DNA from: Mycobacterium sp.
GTDB taxonomy: Bacteria; Actinomycetota; Actinomycetes; Mycobacteriales; Mycobacteriaceae
NCBI GenBank assembly: GCA_025965815.1
Contig: JAOPWF010000193.1
Coordinates: 1 to 18,424 of the forward strand
Reading direction: 5' to 3'
DNA: 18,424 bases
Shown here: one piece after another, positions 9,645-16,635 of the stretch
Layout of the letters: the number at the start of each line of letters is the position of its first letter
Numbering within the stretch: the first letter of the stretch is position 1
Notes under the pieces: model-generated
Told to the model about the DNA's origin: nothing
The model's input: only the letters and a program-made list of their open reading frames with translations
The model's database searches: none
Position numbers and translations under genes: made by a program

Positions 9645-11833
9645 CCTGCGCCGAGCCGGGATGCGGTGGCACCGTCGTCGCCGGGTACTGCGACGTCTGC
9701 GGCACCGCGCCCGCAACCGCTGCGCAAGAGCCAGCGGCGACGGCCCGGAGCAGTTCGACTGCCCAATCGGTGCGAACGGCGCGCACAGGGTCGTCGAAGT
9801 CTGCCAGCGCCCGCGGCCGCCTCGGCGCCGGGATCGTCGCGATACCGAGCGTTCCGAAGGGCGATCCAGCCGCCTCGCTGTTGGCCGACCCGCAGGTACC
9901 GGAGGGCAGCCGGTATTGCGGCAATTCCGAATGCAACAAGCCCGTCGGGCGTGGACGGGACGGACATCCCGGACTCACGCAGGGCTTCTGCACCCAGTGC
10001 GGCACGCGATACTCGTTCATTCCCAAGCTTTCTCGCGGCGACCTCGTCGGCGGGCAGTACGAAGTGCAGGGCTGCCTCGCGCACGGTGGCCTCGGCTGGA
10101 TCTACCTGGCGATCGACCGCAACGTGCACAACCGCTGGGTGGTGCTCAAGGGCCTCCTGAACTCCGGGGATGCCGACGCCATGGCCGCCGCCGCTGCCGA
10201 AGTCCTCGCTCTCGCCGAGGTGGAACACCCGAACATCGTCCGGATCTACAACTTCGTCGAGCACATGGACGCTGCCGGGGTCCCGGTCGGTTACATCGTC
10301 ATGGAGTACGTCGGCGGCACGTCGCTGAAGCAGATCCGCAAAGCGCGCAACGCTCCTCTTCCGCCGGACCAGGCCGTCGCCTACATCGTCGAGATCGCAC
10401 CGGCACTCGACTACCTGCACACGCAACGACTCGCCTACTGCGACTTCAAGCCGGACAACGTGATGCAGACCGACGAGCAGCTCAAGCTCATCGACCTCGG
10501 CGCGGTAATCGCCATGGACGACCAGGAAAGCGCGATCTACGGGACCGCCGGCTACCAGGCGCCCGAGATCGCCCAGACCGGCCCCACCGTCGCCAGTGAC
10601 GTGTACACGGTCGGGCGGACGCTTGCCGTTCTCGTGATGGATGTTCCACAGGAGCATGGACGATTCGTCGAGCAACTACCTGGTCCCGCGACGGTGCCAT
10701 TGCTGGCGAAGCACGAATCGTTGTACCGCGCGATCCTCCGCGCCACCGACCCCGATCCGGGGCGACGATTCTCGTCCATGGCGGAGATGGCAGACCAGCT
10801 GACCGGGGTGTTGCACGAGATTGCAGCCGCCGACGCCAACACCGCGCACCCACGGCCGTCGAACTACTTCAGCCCGCAGCGGGCGGTCTACGGCGCAGGC
10901 CGGGACGTGCCGGTCGAACCCGCTCATGTGATCACGGCACTTTCGGTCCCCGTGGTCGACCCGAACGACCCCGGCGCCGCACTGCTCGCTACGACGAGCG
11001 GCACGCCGCCCGCCCAACTCGAGCACGCGCTCTATCTAGCCCGGGGCGGCCCGCGCCAAGGCAACAGTTCCTCCATTGAGGTTCCGCTACGACTGGTCCG
11101 CGCGTCGCTCGAGATCGGCGCGGCAAAGGACGCGCGGAAGCGGCTTGCCGAGTTGGAGTCAGTGATATCCGGAGACTGGCGGCTGATGTGGTACAGCGGA
11201 CAATGCGCACTGCTCGAGGGCGAATTCGACAAGGCCGCAGCCGATTTCAATGCAGTGCTGGCCATGTTGCCCGGCGAGCTCGCCCCCAAACTGGCGATCG
11301 CGGCCACCGCCGAACTGCGCGACGCGCGCGATGACGCTGCGCGCTACTACGAGACAGTGTGGCGGACGGACCATGACTTCGTCAGCGCTGCATTCGGGCT
11401 GGCGAGGCAGTGTGCGCGAGCCGGAGACCGGGCCGGCGCGATCACGGCACTGGACCACGTCCCAGCCGCGTCGGCGCACTTCGTGGCCGCCGCGGCGGCC
11501 GCGATCGAGATTCTCCTCGACGGCCGAAAACCCAAGACCCTGAACGAGCGGACCCTGCTCGATGCCGCCAACCGCGCCGCAGCACTGACCCTGGAATCGG
11601 CCGCCAAGCGCGCTACGATTCGGCTGCGGGTGCTCGGCGCGGCGTTGGGCTGGTTGCAGGCGGGGAACAAGACCAAGGCCCCGCGGCTGCTCGGTGCCGA
11701 TTTCGACGAACCTGGCATCCGGGCCGCGATGGAACACTGCTACCGCGAGCTGGCGCATGAGTCGACGTGCACGTGGGAGCGCATCGCGTTGGTGGAGAAG
11801 GCAAATGCGATTCGGCCGAGGACACGGGTATGA
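9641..11833 (+). CDS. PknG-like Ser/Thr protein kinase with zinc ribbons and TPR tail
   Basis: 730 residues, PknG architecture. Residues 3-20 form a Cys4 ribbon (C3, C8, C17, C20) not typical of PknG. After a Ser/Ala-rich linker comes the rubredoxin-like Cys4 (C93, C98, C117, C120), then the kinase (about 133-390): GQYEVQGCLAHGGLGWIYLA, catalytic Lys170 in VVLKG, the non-RD loop YCDFKPDNVM with Asp268, metal Asp285 in LIDLGAV, and GTAGYQAPEI. Residues about 430-730 are TPR-like (for example GELAPKLAIAATAEL, AAFGLARQCARAGDRAGAI), as in PknG. All catalytic residues are present. PknG is soluble, phosphorylates Thr of the FHA protein GarA and controls 2-oxoglutarate metabolism. Here a PP2C and an FHA gene follow directly, suggesting a self-contained circuit. 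ATG 9641 overlaps the previous stop; the PP2C gene overlaps by ATGA. Probably a paralogue rather than the housekeeping pknG. Confidence 0.93.
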   Translation: MTCAEPGCGGTVVAGYCDVCGTAPATAAQEPAATARSSSTAQSVRTARTGSSKSASARGRLGAGIVAIPSVPKGDPAASLLADPQVPEGSRYCGNSECNKPVGRGRDGHPGLTQGFCTQCGTRYSFIPKLSRGDLVGGQYEVQGCLAHGGLGWIYLAIDRNVHNRWVVLKGLLNSGDADAMAAAAAEVLALAEVEHPNIVRIYNFVEHMDAAGVPVGYIVMEYVGGTSLKQIRKARNAPLPPDQAVAYIVEIAPALDYLHTQRLAYCDFKPDNVMQTDEQLKLIDLGAVIAMDDQESAIYGTAGYQAPEIAQTGPTVASDVYTVGRTLAVLVMDVPQEHGRFVEQLPGPATVPLLAKHESLYRAILRATDPDPGRRFSSMAEMADQLTGVLHEIAAADANTAHPRPSNYFSPQRAVYGAGRDVPVEPAHVITALSVPVVDPNDPGAALLATTSGTPPAQLEHALYLARGGPRQGNSSSIEVPLRLVRASLEIGAAKDARKRLAELESVISGDWRLMWYSGQCALLEGEFDKAAADFNAVLAMLPGELAPKLAIAATAELRDARDDAARYYETVWRTDHDFVSAAFGLARQCARAGDRAGAITALDHVPAASAHFVAAAAAAIEILLDGRKPKTLNERTLLDAANRAAALTLESAAKRATIRLRVLGAALGWLQAGNKTKAPRLLGADFDEPGIRAAMEHCYRELAHESTCTWERIALVEKANAIRPRTRV

Positions 11834-12858
11834 CCGGCCAGCACGCTGCGTGCCCGCAATGCGCCGCCATCGGTCGGAGCGCCGACCGGTTCTGTGAGAG
11901 CTGCGGTGCCGCGTTGTCGGAGATCCGCCGAGTCGCCATACCGCAGGGCCGCGAGGCCCTGGACGGCGCCGCAGGGCCGTGCTCCGACTGCGGTAACGAG
12001 ACCTATGCCGACGGATACTGCACCGTGTGCGGTCACCGGCGCGCCGACCCCGATCGCGACGAGGCAGATCTCGATGGGATCGCGCTGATCACCGACCGCG
12101 GTCTCGAACATGCCCGCAACGAGGACGCCGCCGCGGCCGGGTTGGTGATCGACAGCGGCACCGAGCGCCCGTACGCCATCGTCGTTGCCGTGTGTGACGG
12201 GGTGTCCACCTCCGGTGATGCACATACCGCCGCGGTCGCCGCCTCGAAGGCGGGTGTGGACGCGATGCTCGCCGGGCTTGCCGCGTCCCGCAAAGCACGC
12301 GCAGCCGTGTTGGCGGGTCTGGCCGATGCGGCGAAGGCTGCCGCGGCGGTGCGGAAGGATCCGTCGACCGCGCCGTCATGCACGTACACCGCGGTGACGG
12401 TCGTCCCGACTCCTGCAGGGACCGTGCAGATCACGGTCGGCAACGTCGGCGACAGCAGGGCGTACTGGCTTCCGGAACCGCCCGCACCCGCGCGACAGCT
12501 GACAGTCGACGACTCCCTGGCCCAGGAACTGATCACTGCCGGCGCCCCGGCCGACTCGGAAGCGGTGCAACGTGGTGCACACACACTGACCCGTTGGCTC
12601 GGCGCCGACGCCGAATCTAAGCCGTGGACGGAATCGAGCGTGCAGACGATCACCACCGTCGGTCCTGGATGGCTGTTGCTGTGCACCGACGGACTCTGGA
12701 ACTACCTGCCCAACGCCGACGACGTCGCGCAATTCTGCACGGGCTCCGACCCGGCCGCGGCAGCGCGCGCGCTCACCGAATATGCGTTGCACGCCGGCGG
12801 CCAGGACAACATCACCGTCGCAGTAATCCCGATCGGAGCACTCCATGAGTTCAACTGA
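11830..12858 (+). CDS. PP2C-family Ser/Thr phosphatase with two N-terminal zinc ribbons
   Basis: 342 residues. Two Cys4 ribbons come first (C8, C11, C22, C25 and C51, C54, C64, C67), followed by a PP2C domain from about residue 85. The metal-site motifs are intact: RNEDA (96-100), VAVCDGVS with Asp123-Gly124, GNVGDSRAYWL, LCTDGLWNYL with Asp287, and GGQDNITVAV with Asp326-Asn327. It should therefore be an active Mn/Mg-dependent phospho-Ser/Thr phosphatase. It is cytosolic, with no membrane anchor, unlike PstP. ATG 11830 overlaps the kinase stop, and the end overlaps the VWA gene by 14 bases. Coupling to the kinase gene suggests it reverses that kinase's phosphorylation, perhaps of the FHA protein; this is inference. 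An open frame upstream to 11767 lies inside the kinase gene and is not used. Confidence 0.93.
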   Translation: MTGQHAACPQCAAIGRSADRFCESCGAALSEIRRVAIPQGREALDGAAGPCSDCGNETYADGYCTVCGHRRADPDRDEADLDGIALITDRGLEHARNEDAAAAGLVIDSGTERPYAIVVAVCDGVSTSGDAHTAAVAASKAGVDAMLAGLAASRKARAAVLAGLADAAKAAAAVRKDPSTAPSCTYTAVTVVPTPAGTVQITVGNVGDSRAYWLPEPPAPARQLTVDDSLAQELITAGAPADSEAVQRGAHTLTRWLGADAESKPWTESSVQTITTVGPGWLLLCTDGLWNYLPNADDVAQFCTGSDPAAAARALTEYALHAGGQDNITVAVIPIGALHEFN

Positions 12859-14143
12859 AGGACACGGTATTTCCGGCATCTCTGTTGATGTCGACCACAA
12901 TCCCTATCTCGCCGAGGGAAGCGGGACGGTCGACGCGATCGTCAGCATCGCCGCCGGAAACGACATCGCGACGACGTCCGCACCACCGGAACGGGTCGAG
13001 GCCATCATCATCGACTGCTCGACCTCGATGCAGTCGCCGGTCGCCAAGTTCGACGCGGCGAAACGCGCTACCGCGGCCGCCATCAACGAACTCGTCGACG
13101 GCACCTATTTCACGATTGTCGCCGGCACCGGGAAGGCCGTCCCCGTCTACCCCACAAAGGGACGGTCAGCCAGGGCCAGCGCAGCGACCAAGGCGGCGGC
13201 GGCGCGCGCCGTCGACGGCCTGCGGCCCAACGGCGGGACCGCGATGGGCACCTGGCTCGCGCACGTCCGCGAAATCGTCGGACAACACCCGGGAGCGCTC
13301 ACCCACGCGATCCTGCTCACCGACGGCAAGGATGAGCACGAAACCCCCGAACAACTGGGGCACGAAATCGGGCTCAGCGAGGGCGAATTCACCTGCGACT
13401 GCCGAGGAGTGGGAACCGACTGGCACGTCGAGGAGCTGCGTTCGATCTCGTCCGCACTGCTGGGCACCGTCGACATCGTCGCCGATCCTGCAGATCTCGC
13501 GGACGATTTCGCCGCAATGATGCGCGCATCGATGGGCAAATCGATTCCCGACATGACCTTGCGCCTGTGGACGCCAGCCGGCGCCCGCGTCGCGTTCGTC
13601 AAACAAGTCGCGCCGACCGTCGAAGACCTGACCCACCGTCGAGTCGACTCAGGAAATCAGACCGGAGAGTACCCGCTGGGCTCTTGGGGTGCCGAGGACC
13701 GCGACTACCACATTCAAGTCGAGGTCGAACCTGCAGCGGCCGGACGCGAGAAGCTGGCTGCGCGGGTGAGTGTCGTCGCGGGCGACCAGACGCTGGGTGA
13801 GGGTCTGGTGAAGGCGGTGTGGACCGCCGACACGGCGTTGTCGGCCCGGATCAGTCGCCGGGTGGCGCACTACACAGGCCAGGCAGAGCTGGCACAAGCA
13901 GTCCAGGAGGGGTTGAGCGCACGCAAGAACGGGGACGTCGCGACCGCGACCGCAAAATTGCAGCGCGCGATGGAACTCGCCGTGGAATCGGGAAACAACG
14001 GGACGGCCAAGCTGCTCAGGGGGGTTATCGAGGTCGACGAGCAAACCGGCACGGCTCGGCTGCGACGCGAGGTCGCAGCGGCAGACGAGATGGCCCTCGA
14101 CGCGCGATCGACCAAAACCGCCCGAGTGCGGAAGGAGACCTGA
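12845..14143 (+). CDS. von Willebrand factor A (VWA) domain protein
   Basis: 432 residues. The VWA domain lies at about 50-225 with a complete MIDAS metal site: Asp57-Cys-Ser59-Thr-Ser61 (IIIDCSTSM), Thr132 in NGGTAMGTW and Asp160 in LLTDGKDEH. A beta-rich segment follows (LRLWTPAGARVAFVKQ, QVEVEPAAAGREKLAARVSV), then a helical C-terminus (340-432) including AQAVQEGLSARKNGDVATAT. There is no signal peptide or membrane anchor, so it is cytosolic. VWA domains with intact MIDAS bind partners through a shared metal. A VWA protein next to a kinase and a PP2C is the hallmark of TerY-P-type triads described in comparative genomics. The start overlaps the PP2C end by 14 bases; the stop overlaps the FHA gene start (TGATG). 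GAAGGAGA inside its end serves the FHA gene. Confidence 0.92.
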   Translation: MSSTEGHGISGISVDVDHNPYLAEGSGTVDAIVSIAAGNDIATTSAPPERVEAIIIDCSTSMQSPVAKFDAAKRATAAAINELVDGTYFTIVAGTGKAVPVYPTKGRSARASAATKAAAARAVDGLRPNGGTAMGTWLAHVREIVGQHPGALTHAILLTDGKDEHETPEQLGHEIGLSEGEFTCDCRGVGTDWHVEELRSISSALLGTVDIVADPADLADDFAAMMRASMGKSIPDMTLRLWTPAGARVAFVKQVAPTVEDLTHRRVDSGNQTGEYPLGSWGAEDRDYHIQVEVEPAAAGREKLAARVSVVAGDQTLGEGLVKAVWTADTALSARISRRVAHYTGQAELAQAVQEGLSARKNGDVATATAKLQRAMELAVESGNNGTAKLLRGVIEVDEQTGTARLRREVAAADEMALDARSTKTARVRKET

Positions 14144-14772
14144 TGCCGACCTGCGCCGAAGGACACACCTCAGCAGCCGACGACTACTGCGACGTATGCG
14201 GGGCGCCGATCGGAACACCTGCGGCACAACCCACTCCGTCACCTGCTCCCATGGTGACGACATGCCCCGCGTGTGACACGCCGGTCAGCGGCCGCTTCTG
14301 TGAAACGTGCGGACACGATTCGGCGCTGCCCGAACCGGTACCGCCCCCGCAACCAGCCAACGCAGCAGCATCGGTCGTGTGGACCGCCGTCGTCGTTGCC
14401 GACCGGGAGTTCTATCAACGGGTCCGCGCCCGCGGAGGCCCCGACACGGTCGAGTTCCCGCAGTTCTTCCCGGAACGCCGAATAGTCCTACAGAGCAACA
14501 CCACACTGATCGGAAGGCACAACCGCGACCAGGGCGTGGAACCCGAGATCGACCTCGGCATCCACCCCGTCGACCGCGGCGTCTCCACGCAACACGCGGT
14601 GCTGCGGCTCCGCGATTCAGGTCTCACCGTCACCGACCTGGGATCGACCAACGGAACCAGCCTCAACGACAGCGACGACCTCCTAGGAAATGGCGAAGAA
14701 ACCCCACTCACCGCCGGCGATCGCATACACGTCGGCGCCTGGACCACGATCACGATCGTGCAGGCCCGGTAA
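14143..14772 (+). CDS. FHA-domain protein with two N-terminal zinc ribbons
   Basis: 209 residues. Two ribbons lie at the N-terminus: Cys4, His8, Cys16, Cys19, then Cys41, Cys44, Cys53, Cys56. After a Pro/Ala linker comes an FHA domain (about 110-205) with the phosphothreonine-binding residues in place: Arg125 in LIGRHNRD, Ser148 and His151 in GVSTQHAVLRL, and Asn170 in TDLGSTNGTSLN. FHA domains read phospho-Thr. In mycobacteria the PknG substrate GarA is also an FHA protein, but GarA's N-terminal ETTS phospho-site is not seen; candidate Thr lie in GTPAAQPTPS and VTT. Last gene of the operon, with start ATG 14143 supported by AAGGAG and the TGATG overlap. The sequence YCDVCGAPIG nearly repeats the kinase's YCDVCGTAPA. 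Reader or target of the cassette kinase is the likely role. Confidence 0.93.
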   Translation: MPTCAEGHTSAADDYCDVCGAPIGTPAAQPTPSPAPMVTTCPACDTPVSGRFCETCGHDSALPEPVPPPQPANAAASVVWTAVVVADREFYQRVRARGGPDTVEFPQFFPERRIVLQSNTTLIGRHNRDQGVEPEIDLGIHPVDRGVSTQHAVLRLRDSGLTVTDLGSTNGTSLNDSDDLLGNGEETPLTAGDRIHVGAWTTITIVQAR

Positions 14773-14798
14773 GACGCATTCAAGAGCGCGTCTGTTTG
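14772..14798 (+). terminator. Possible terminator hairpin after the kinase operon
   Basis: AGACGC (14772-14777) and GCGTCT (14788-14793) form a six-base stem with a ten-base loop, followed by GTTTG. It sits at the stop codon of the FHA gene. The stem is short and the T-run weak, so it is only a candidate. Confidence 0.3.
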
Positions 14799-15210
14799 AG
14801 CGTTTCGGGGCCCGGACACATTTCGAGAGTCCGACTGGTCAACGAGGTCGAAGTCGCTGAAGGCGACGCACGGGCGACCGTTGCCGCCGTGAACGCGAAG
14901 GAGGCCGCTTCTTGTTGTCGGAGTGATCGATCGTGATGGTGGCATCGACATCGAGGTGCAACCACTCACCCACGGCCGGTGCCGCGCCCTGAACCGCTGG
15001 CTTGGCTGAGACTGCGGATGGCTGCCGGCATTGACACCCATCCCGATATCGGGACCAACGGAGGAACCGTCCGGGCTACCGGACCGTCCGCCCGAGCCGC
15101 GGCAAATGGGCGACCACTCGAAAACTCCCAAAGCGAATCGTCAAACAAGCTTTCCTACAGCAACTTTTGCCTCCATAGGCCGTTCAGCGGTTCGCGCTCT
15201 TGGGTGCCCG
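14799..15210. other. Gap with no convincing gene
   Basis: About 410 bases between the FHA gene and the stop of the leftward CMD-like gene. Short open stretches exist on both strands; one at 14923-15009 (+) reads VIDRDGGIDIEVQPLTHG then RCRALNRWLG and looks protein-like, but it has no credible start or partner. It may be a fragment of a lost gene. No tRNA, IS end or clear promoter was seen. Confidence 0.3.
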
Positions 15211-15573
15211 CTACTCGTCTGAGAGTTCTTGTGTCACGTCCTTTATCCACGTCACCCCCTTGACAGCTTGCGGCCATCCGAGCGTCGTCCCTGCCAACAG
15301 TGCGACATGCTCAAGTTCAGCAGCAGACAAACCTTCGGCCAGACCTCGACGAGCGTGCGAATGGACCGCACCACGGGAGTTCACTCCGAGCGCGAGTGCG
15401 AGATGGACAAGCCTCTTGGTTCGCCCATCAAGTGGCCCCGCTTGGCTGAGGGCAGCGCCAAGCTGCTGAAGGGCGGCCCAGACATCAGGGTGTTCCTTCG
15501 CGATATGTTGCGGGACTGGCGGCAAGGTGACCGCAGGATTCTCGGAGAGATCAGCAGGCGATGATTGTTCCAT
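15211..15573 (-). CDS. Carboxymuconolactone decarboxylase-like (AhpD-fold) protein lacking Cys
   Basis: 120 residues. The core GRTKRLVHLALALGVNSRGA followed by VHSHARRGLAEGLSAAELEH and VALLAGTTLGWPQAV fits the CMD/AhpD helical fold. The CxxC pair of peroxidase-type AhpD members is absent: the equivalent segment is RGAVHSHARRG, and the whole protein has no Cys, so a thiol peroxidase role is unlikely. This Cys-less subtype is common but uncharacterised to my knowledge. Start ATG 15573 has AGGAG six bases upstream on the minus strand. It stands alone, leftward, convergent with the kinase operon. It shares orientation with formate dehydrogenase about 1 kb upstream, but with another gene and a gap between them, so co-transcription is doubtful. 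Confidence 0.8.
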   Translation of the reverse strand: MEQSSPADLSENPAVTLPPVPQHIAKEHPDVWAALQQLGAALSQAGPLDGRTKRLVHLALALGVNSRGAVHSHARRGLAEGLSAAELEHVALLAGTTLGWPQAVKGVTWIKDVTQELSDE

Positions 15574-15849
15574 TGGAGGCTCCTGATACGTGGGCGACTG
15601 CAGGTAAATTCTGGGGCCTAGCTACTTGCGGGGGGGCCGATTACTGCATTTGGCTGAAGGCGGCGGGCAATGGTCGACGGGCACCAACGGCAAGGCGATA
15701 GATCGACGGCAATCGCAACACACCCGCGTCACTGGCGACAACGGAGACACCATTGCGCTCTGGCCGAAGCGGCTTGGGTCAAAATGTCCGAGGCTCCATC
15801 GTCACGGCTGGCTGGTGCGCGAGTCGATCTGCAGCCCGACGACGGGTAG
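15574..15849. other. Short gap, nothing recognised
   Basis: About 275 bases between the CMD-like gene and the stop of the 80-residue gene. It must hold the promoter of the CMD-like gene unless that is read through from upstream. I see no RNA gene, repeat or coding segment that I can support. Confidence 0.3.
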
Positions 15850-16092
15850 CTAGCGATTCGGAGTCGTGGGATACCGTGCCACGATCTCGTCGACCCAGGC
15901 ATGGACCTTGGCCGCGCTGCCGTGGATTTGGTTTTTGACGTTCATTCCTGGGGTGTAGAGCGTTCCCACGAAGCGACCCAATTCGGCGTCCACTCGTAGC
16001 AGTGAGCCGTCGGCAAGCCGGTAGTGGCCGGTGTGTGTGAGTATTGCGTGCGGCGCCCCGACCGGTAGCCCGCCAGCCTGAATGTGTCGCAT
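15850..16092 (-). CDS. Small hypothetical protein of 80 residues
   Basis: An unrecognised 80-residue protein starting MRHIQAGGLPVGAPHAILTH and ending WVDEIVARYPTTPNR. It mixes a beta-like N-terminal half (HYRLADGSLLRVDAELGRFV, GTLYTPG) with a C-terminal amphipathic helix (AAKVHAWVDEIVARY). No Cys, signal peptide or membrane segment. Support for its reality is the good sigA-type promoter upstream (16137-16164) and the protein-like sequence. ATG 16092 is chosen as the first Met after the leader; GTG codons up to 16119 are in frame, but using them would translate the 15-base tandem repeat. A GGTGGTGAT in the repeat could act as a weak ribosome site. Neighbours give no clue to function. Confidence 0.55.
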   Translation of the reverse strand: MRHIQAGGLPVGAPHAILTHTGHYRLADGSLLRVDAELGRFVGTLYTPGMNVKNQIHGSAAKVHAWVDEIVARYPTTPNR

Positions 16093-16093
16093 T

Positions 16094-16123
16094 CTGATCA
16101 CCACCTGCCTGATCACCACCTGC
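16094..16123. repeat. 15-bp perfect tandem duplication in a leader
   Basis: CTGATCACCACCTGC occurs twice back to back (16094-16108 and 16109-16123). On the minus strand it is GCAGGTGGTGATCAG twice, ending one base before the ATG of the 80-residue gene, so it duplicates the segment carrying the ribosome site. This may be a recent slippage event that alters translation initiation. Confidence 0.8.
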
Positions 16124-16136
16124 GCTTGATGTAGAC

Positions 16137-16164
16137 AGTATACAGAATGCTAAATGCACCTCAA
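16137..16164 (-). promoter_or_regulatory. Likely sigA-type promoter for the 80-residue gene
   Basis: On the minus strand TTGAGG (16159-16164) and TATACT (16137-16142) are separated by 16 bases, a good match to a housekeeping -35/-10 pair. Transcription would begin near 16130, leaving a leader of about 40 bases that contains the tandem repeat. The -10 region overlaps GTATAC, a palindrome of the kind GntR-type repressors use; no regulator is implied. Confidence 0.5.
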
Positions 16165-16635
16165 CCCCTCGAGGCCGCCGCACCGTCCGGCAAAAACTAG
16201 TAGACGCATCCGGGGCAGTGGCAGGCGTCGATCAGGACGAGTTCCGCCTCAAGGCGGTGGTGAGCGGGCCGGGCACTCTTGCGCGGTCGGCCGTTCCGCC
16301 GTCACGGGACCTTCAGTTCCTCGGTGGTCTCGGCGACGGAGGATTCTGCATCATCGAAGAGCATTGAGGTCTTCCGGCCGACGACCAGCTGTTGCCGATA
16401 CCGGCGAACCCCCGGGCTCATCGAGCGCCTGAGCACGATGACCGACCTCAAGTGGTCCACGATGAGTATCGGCATCCCCTCGGCCGAGCTTTCAGACTCG
16501 ATCCGACCTGCTCGACTGGGGAGCAGGGAGTGACCGGTGGCTATCCGAATTGGGGTCCGTTGTGGTGTGCCGGGCCGGCCGGCGCGGCAAACAACAACGG
16601 CCCTTTATCCATTTACTAAGGGGACGATTTCCGCA
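16165..16635. other. Gap with no secure gene
   Basis: About 470 bases between the 80-residue gene's promoter and the formate dehydrogenase stop. One minus-strand frame (16302-16475, 57 residues, starting MPILIVDHLRSVIVLRRSMS) has GC-rich third positions and reads like protein, with GAGG touching its ATG, but I do not recognise it and it may be a fragment. On the plus strand a frame near 16220-16365 reads VAGVDQDEFRLKAVVSGPGT and then stops. Neither is called as a gene. No clear terminator follows formate dehydrogenase. Confidence 0.25.

Noticed and set aside
8915..10675. 586-residue open frame on the minus strand
   Set aside because: It is antisense to the helical-protein and kinase genes, whose motifs are unmistakable. 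The frame is a GC-rich shadow with no domain.
12185..12620. Extra plus-strand frames within the PP2C gene
   Set aside because: Arg/Pro-rich alternative frames of a gene whose catalytic motifs are all in another frame.
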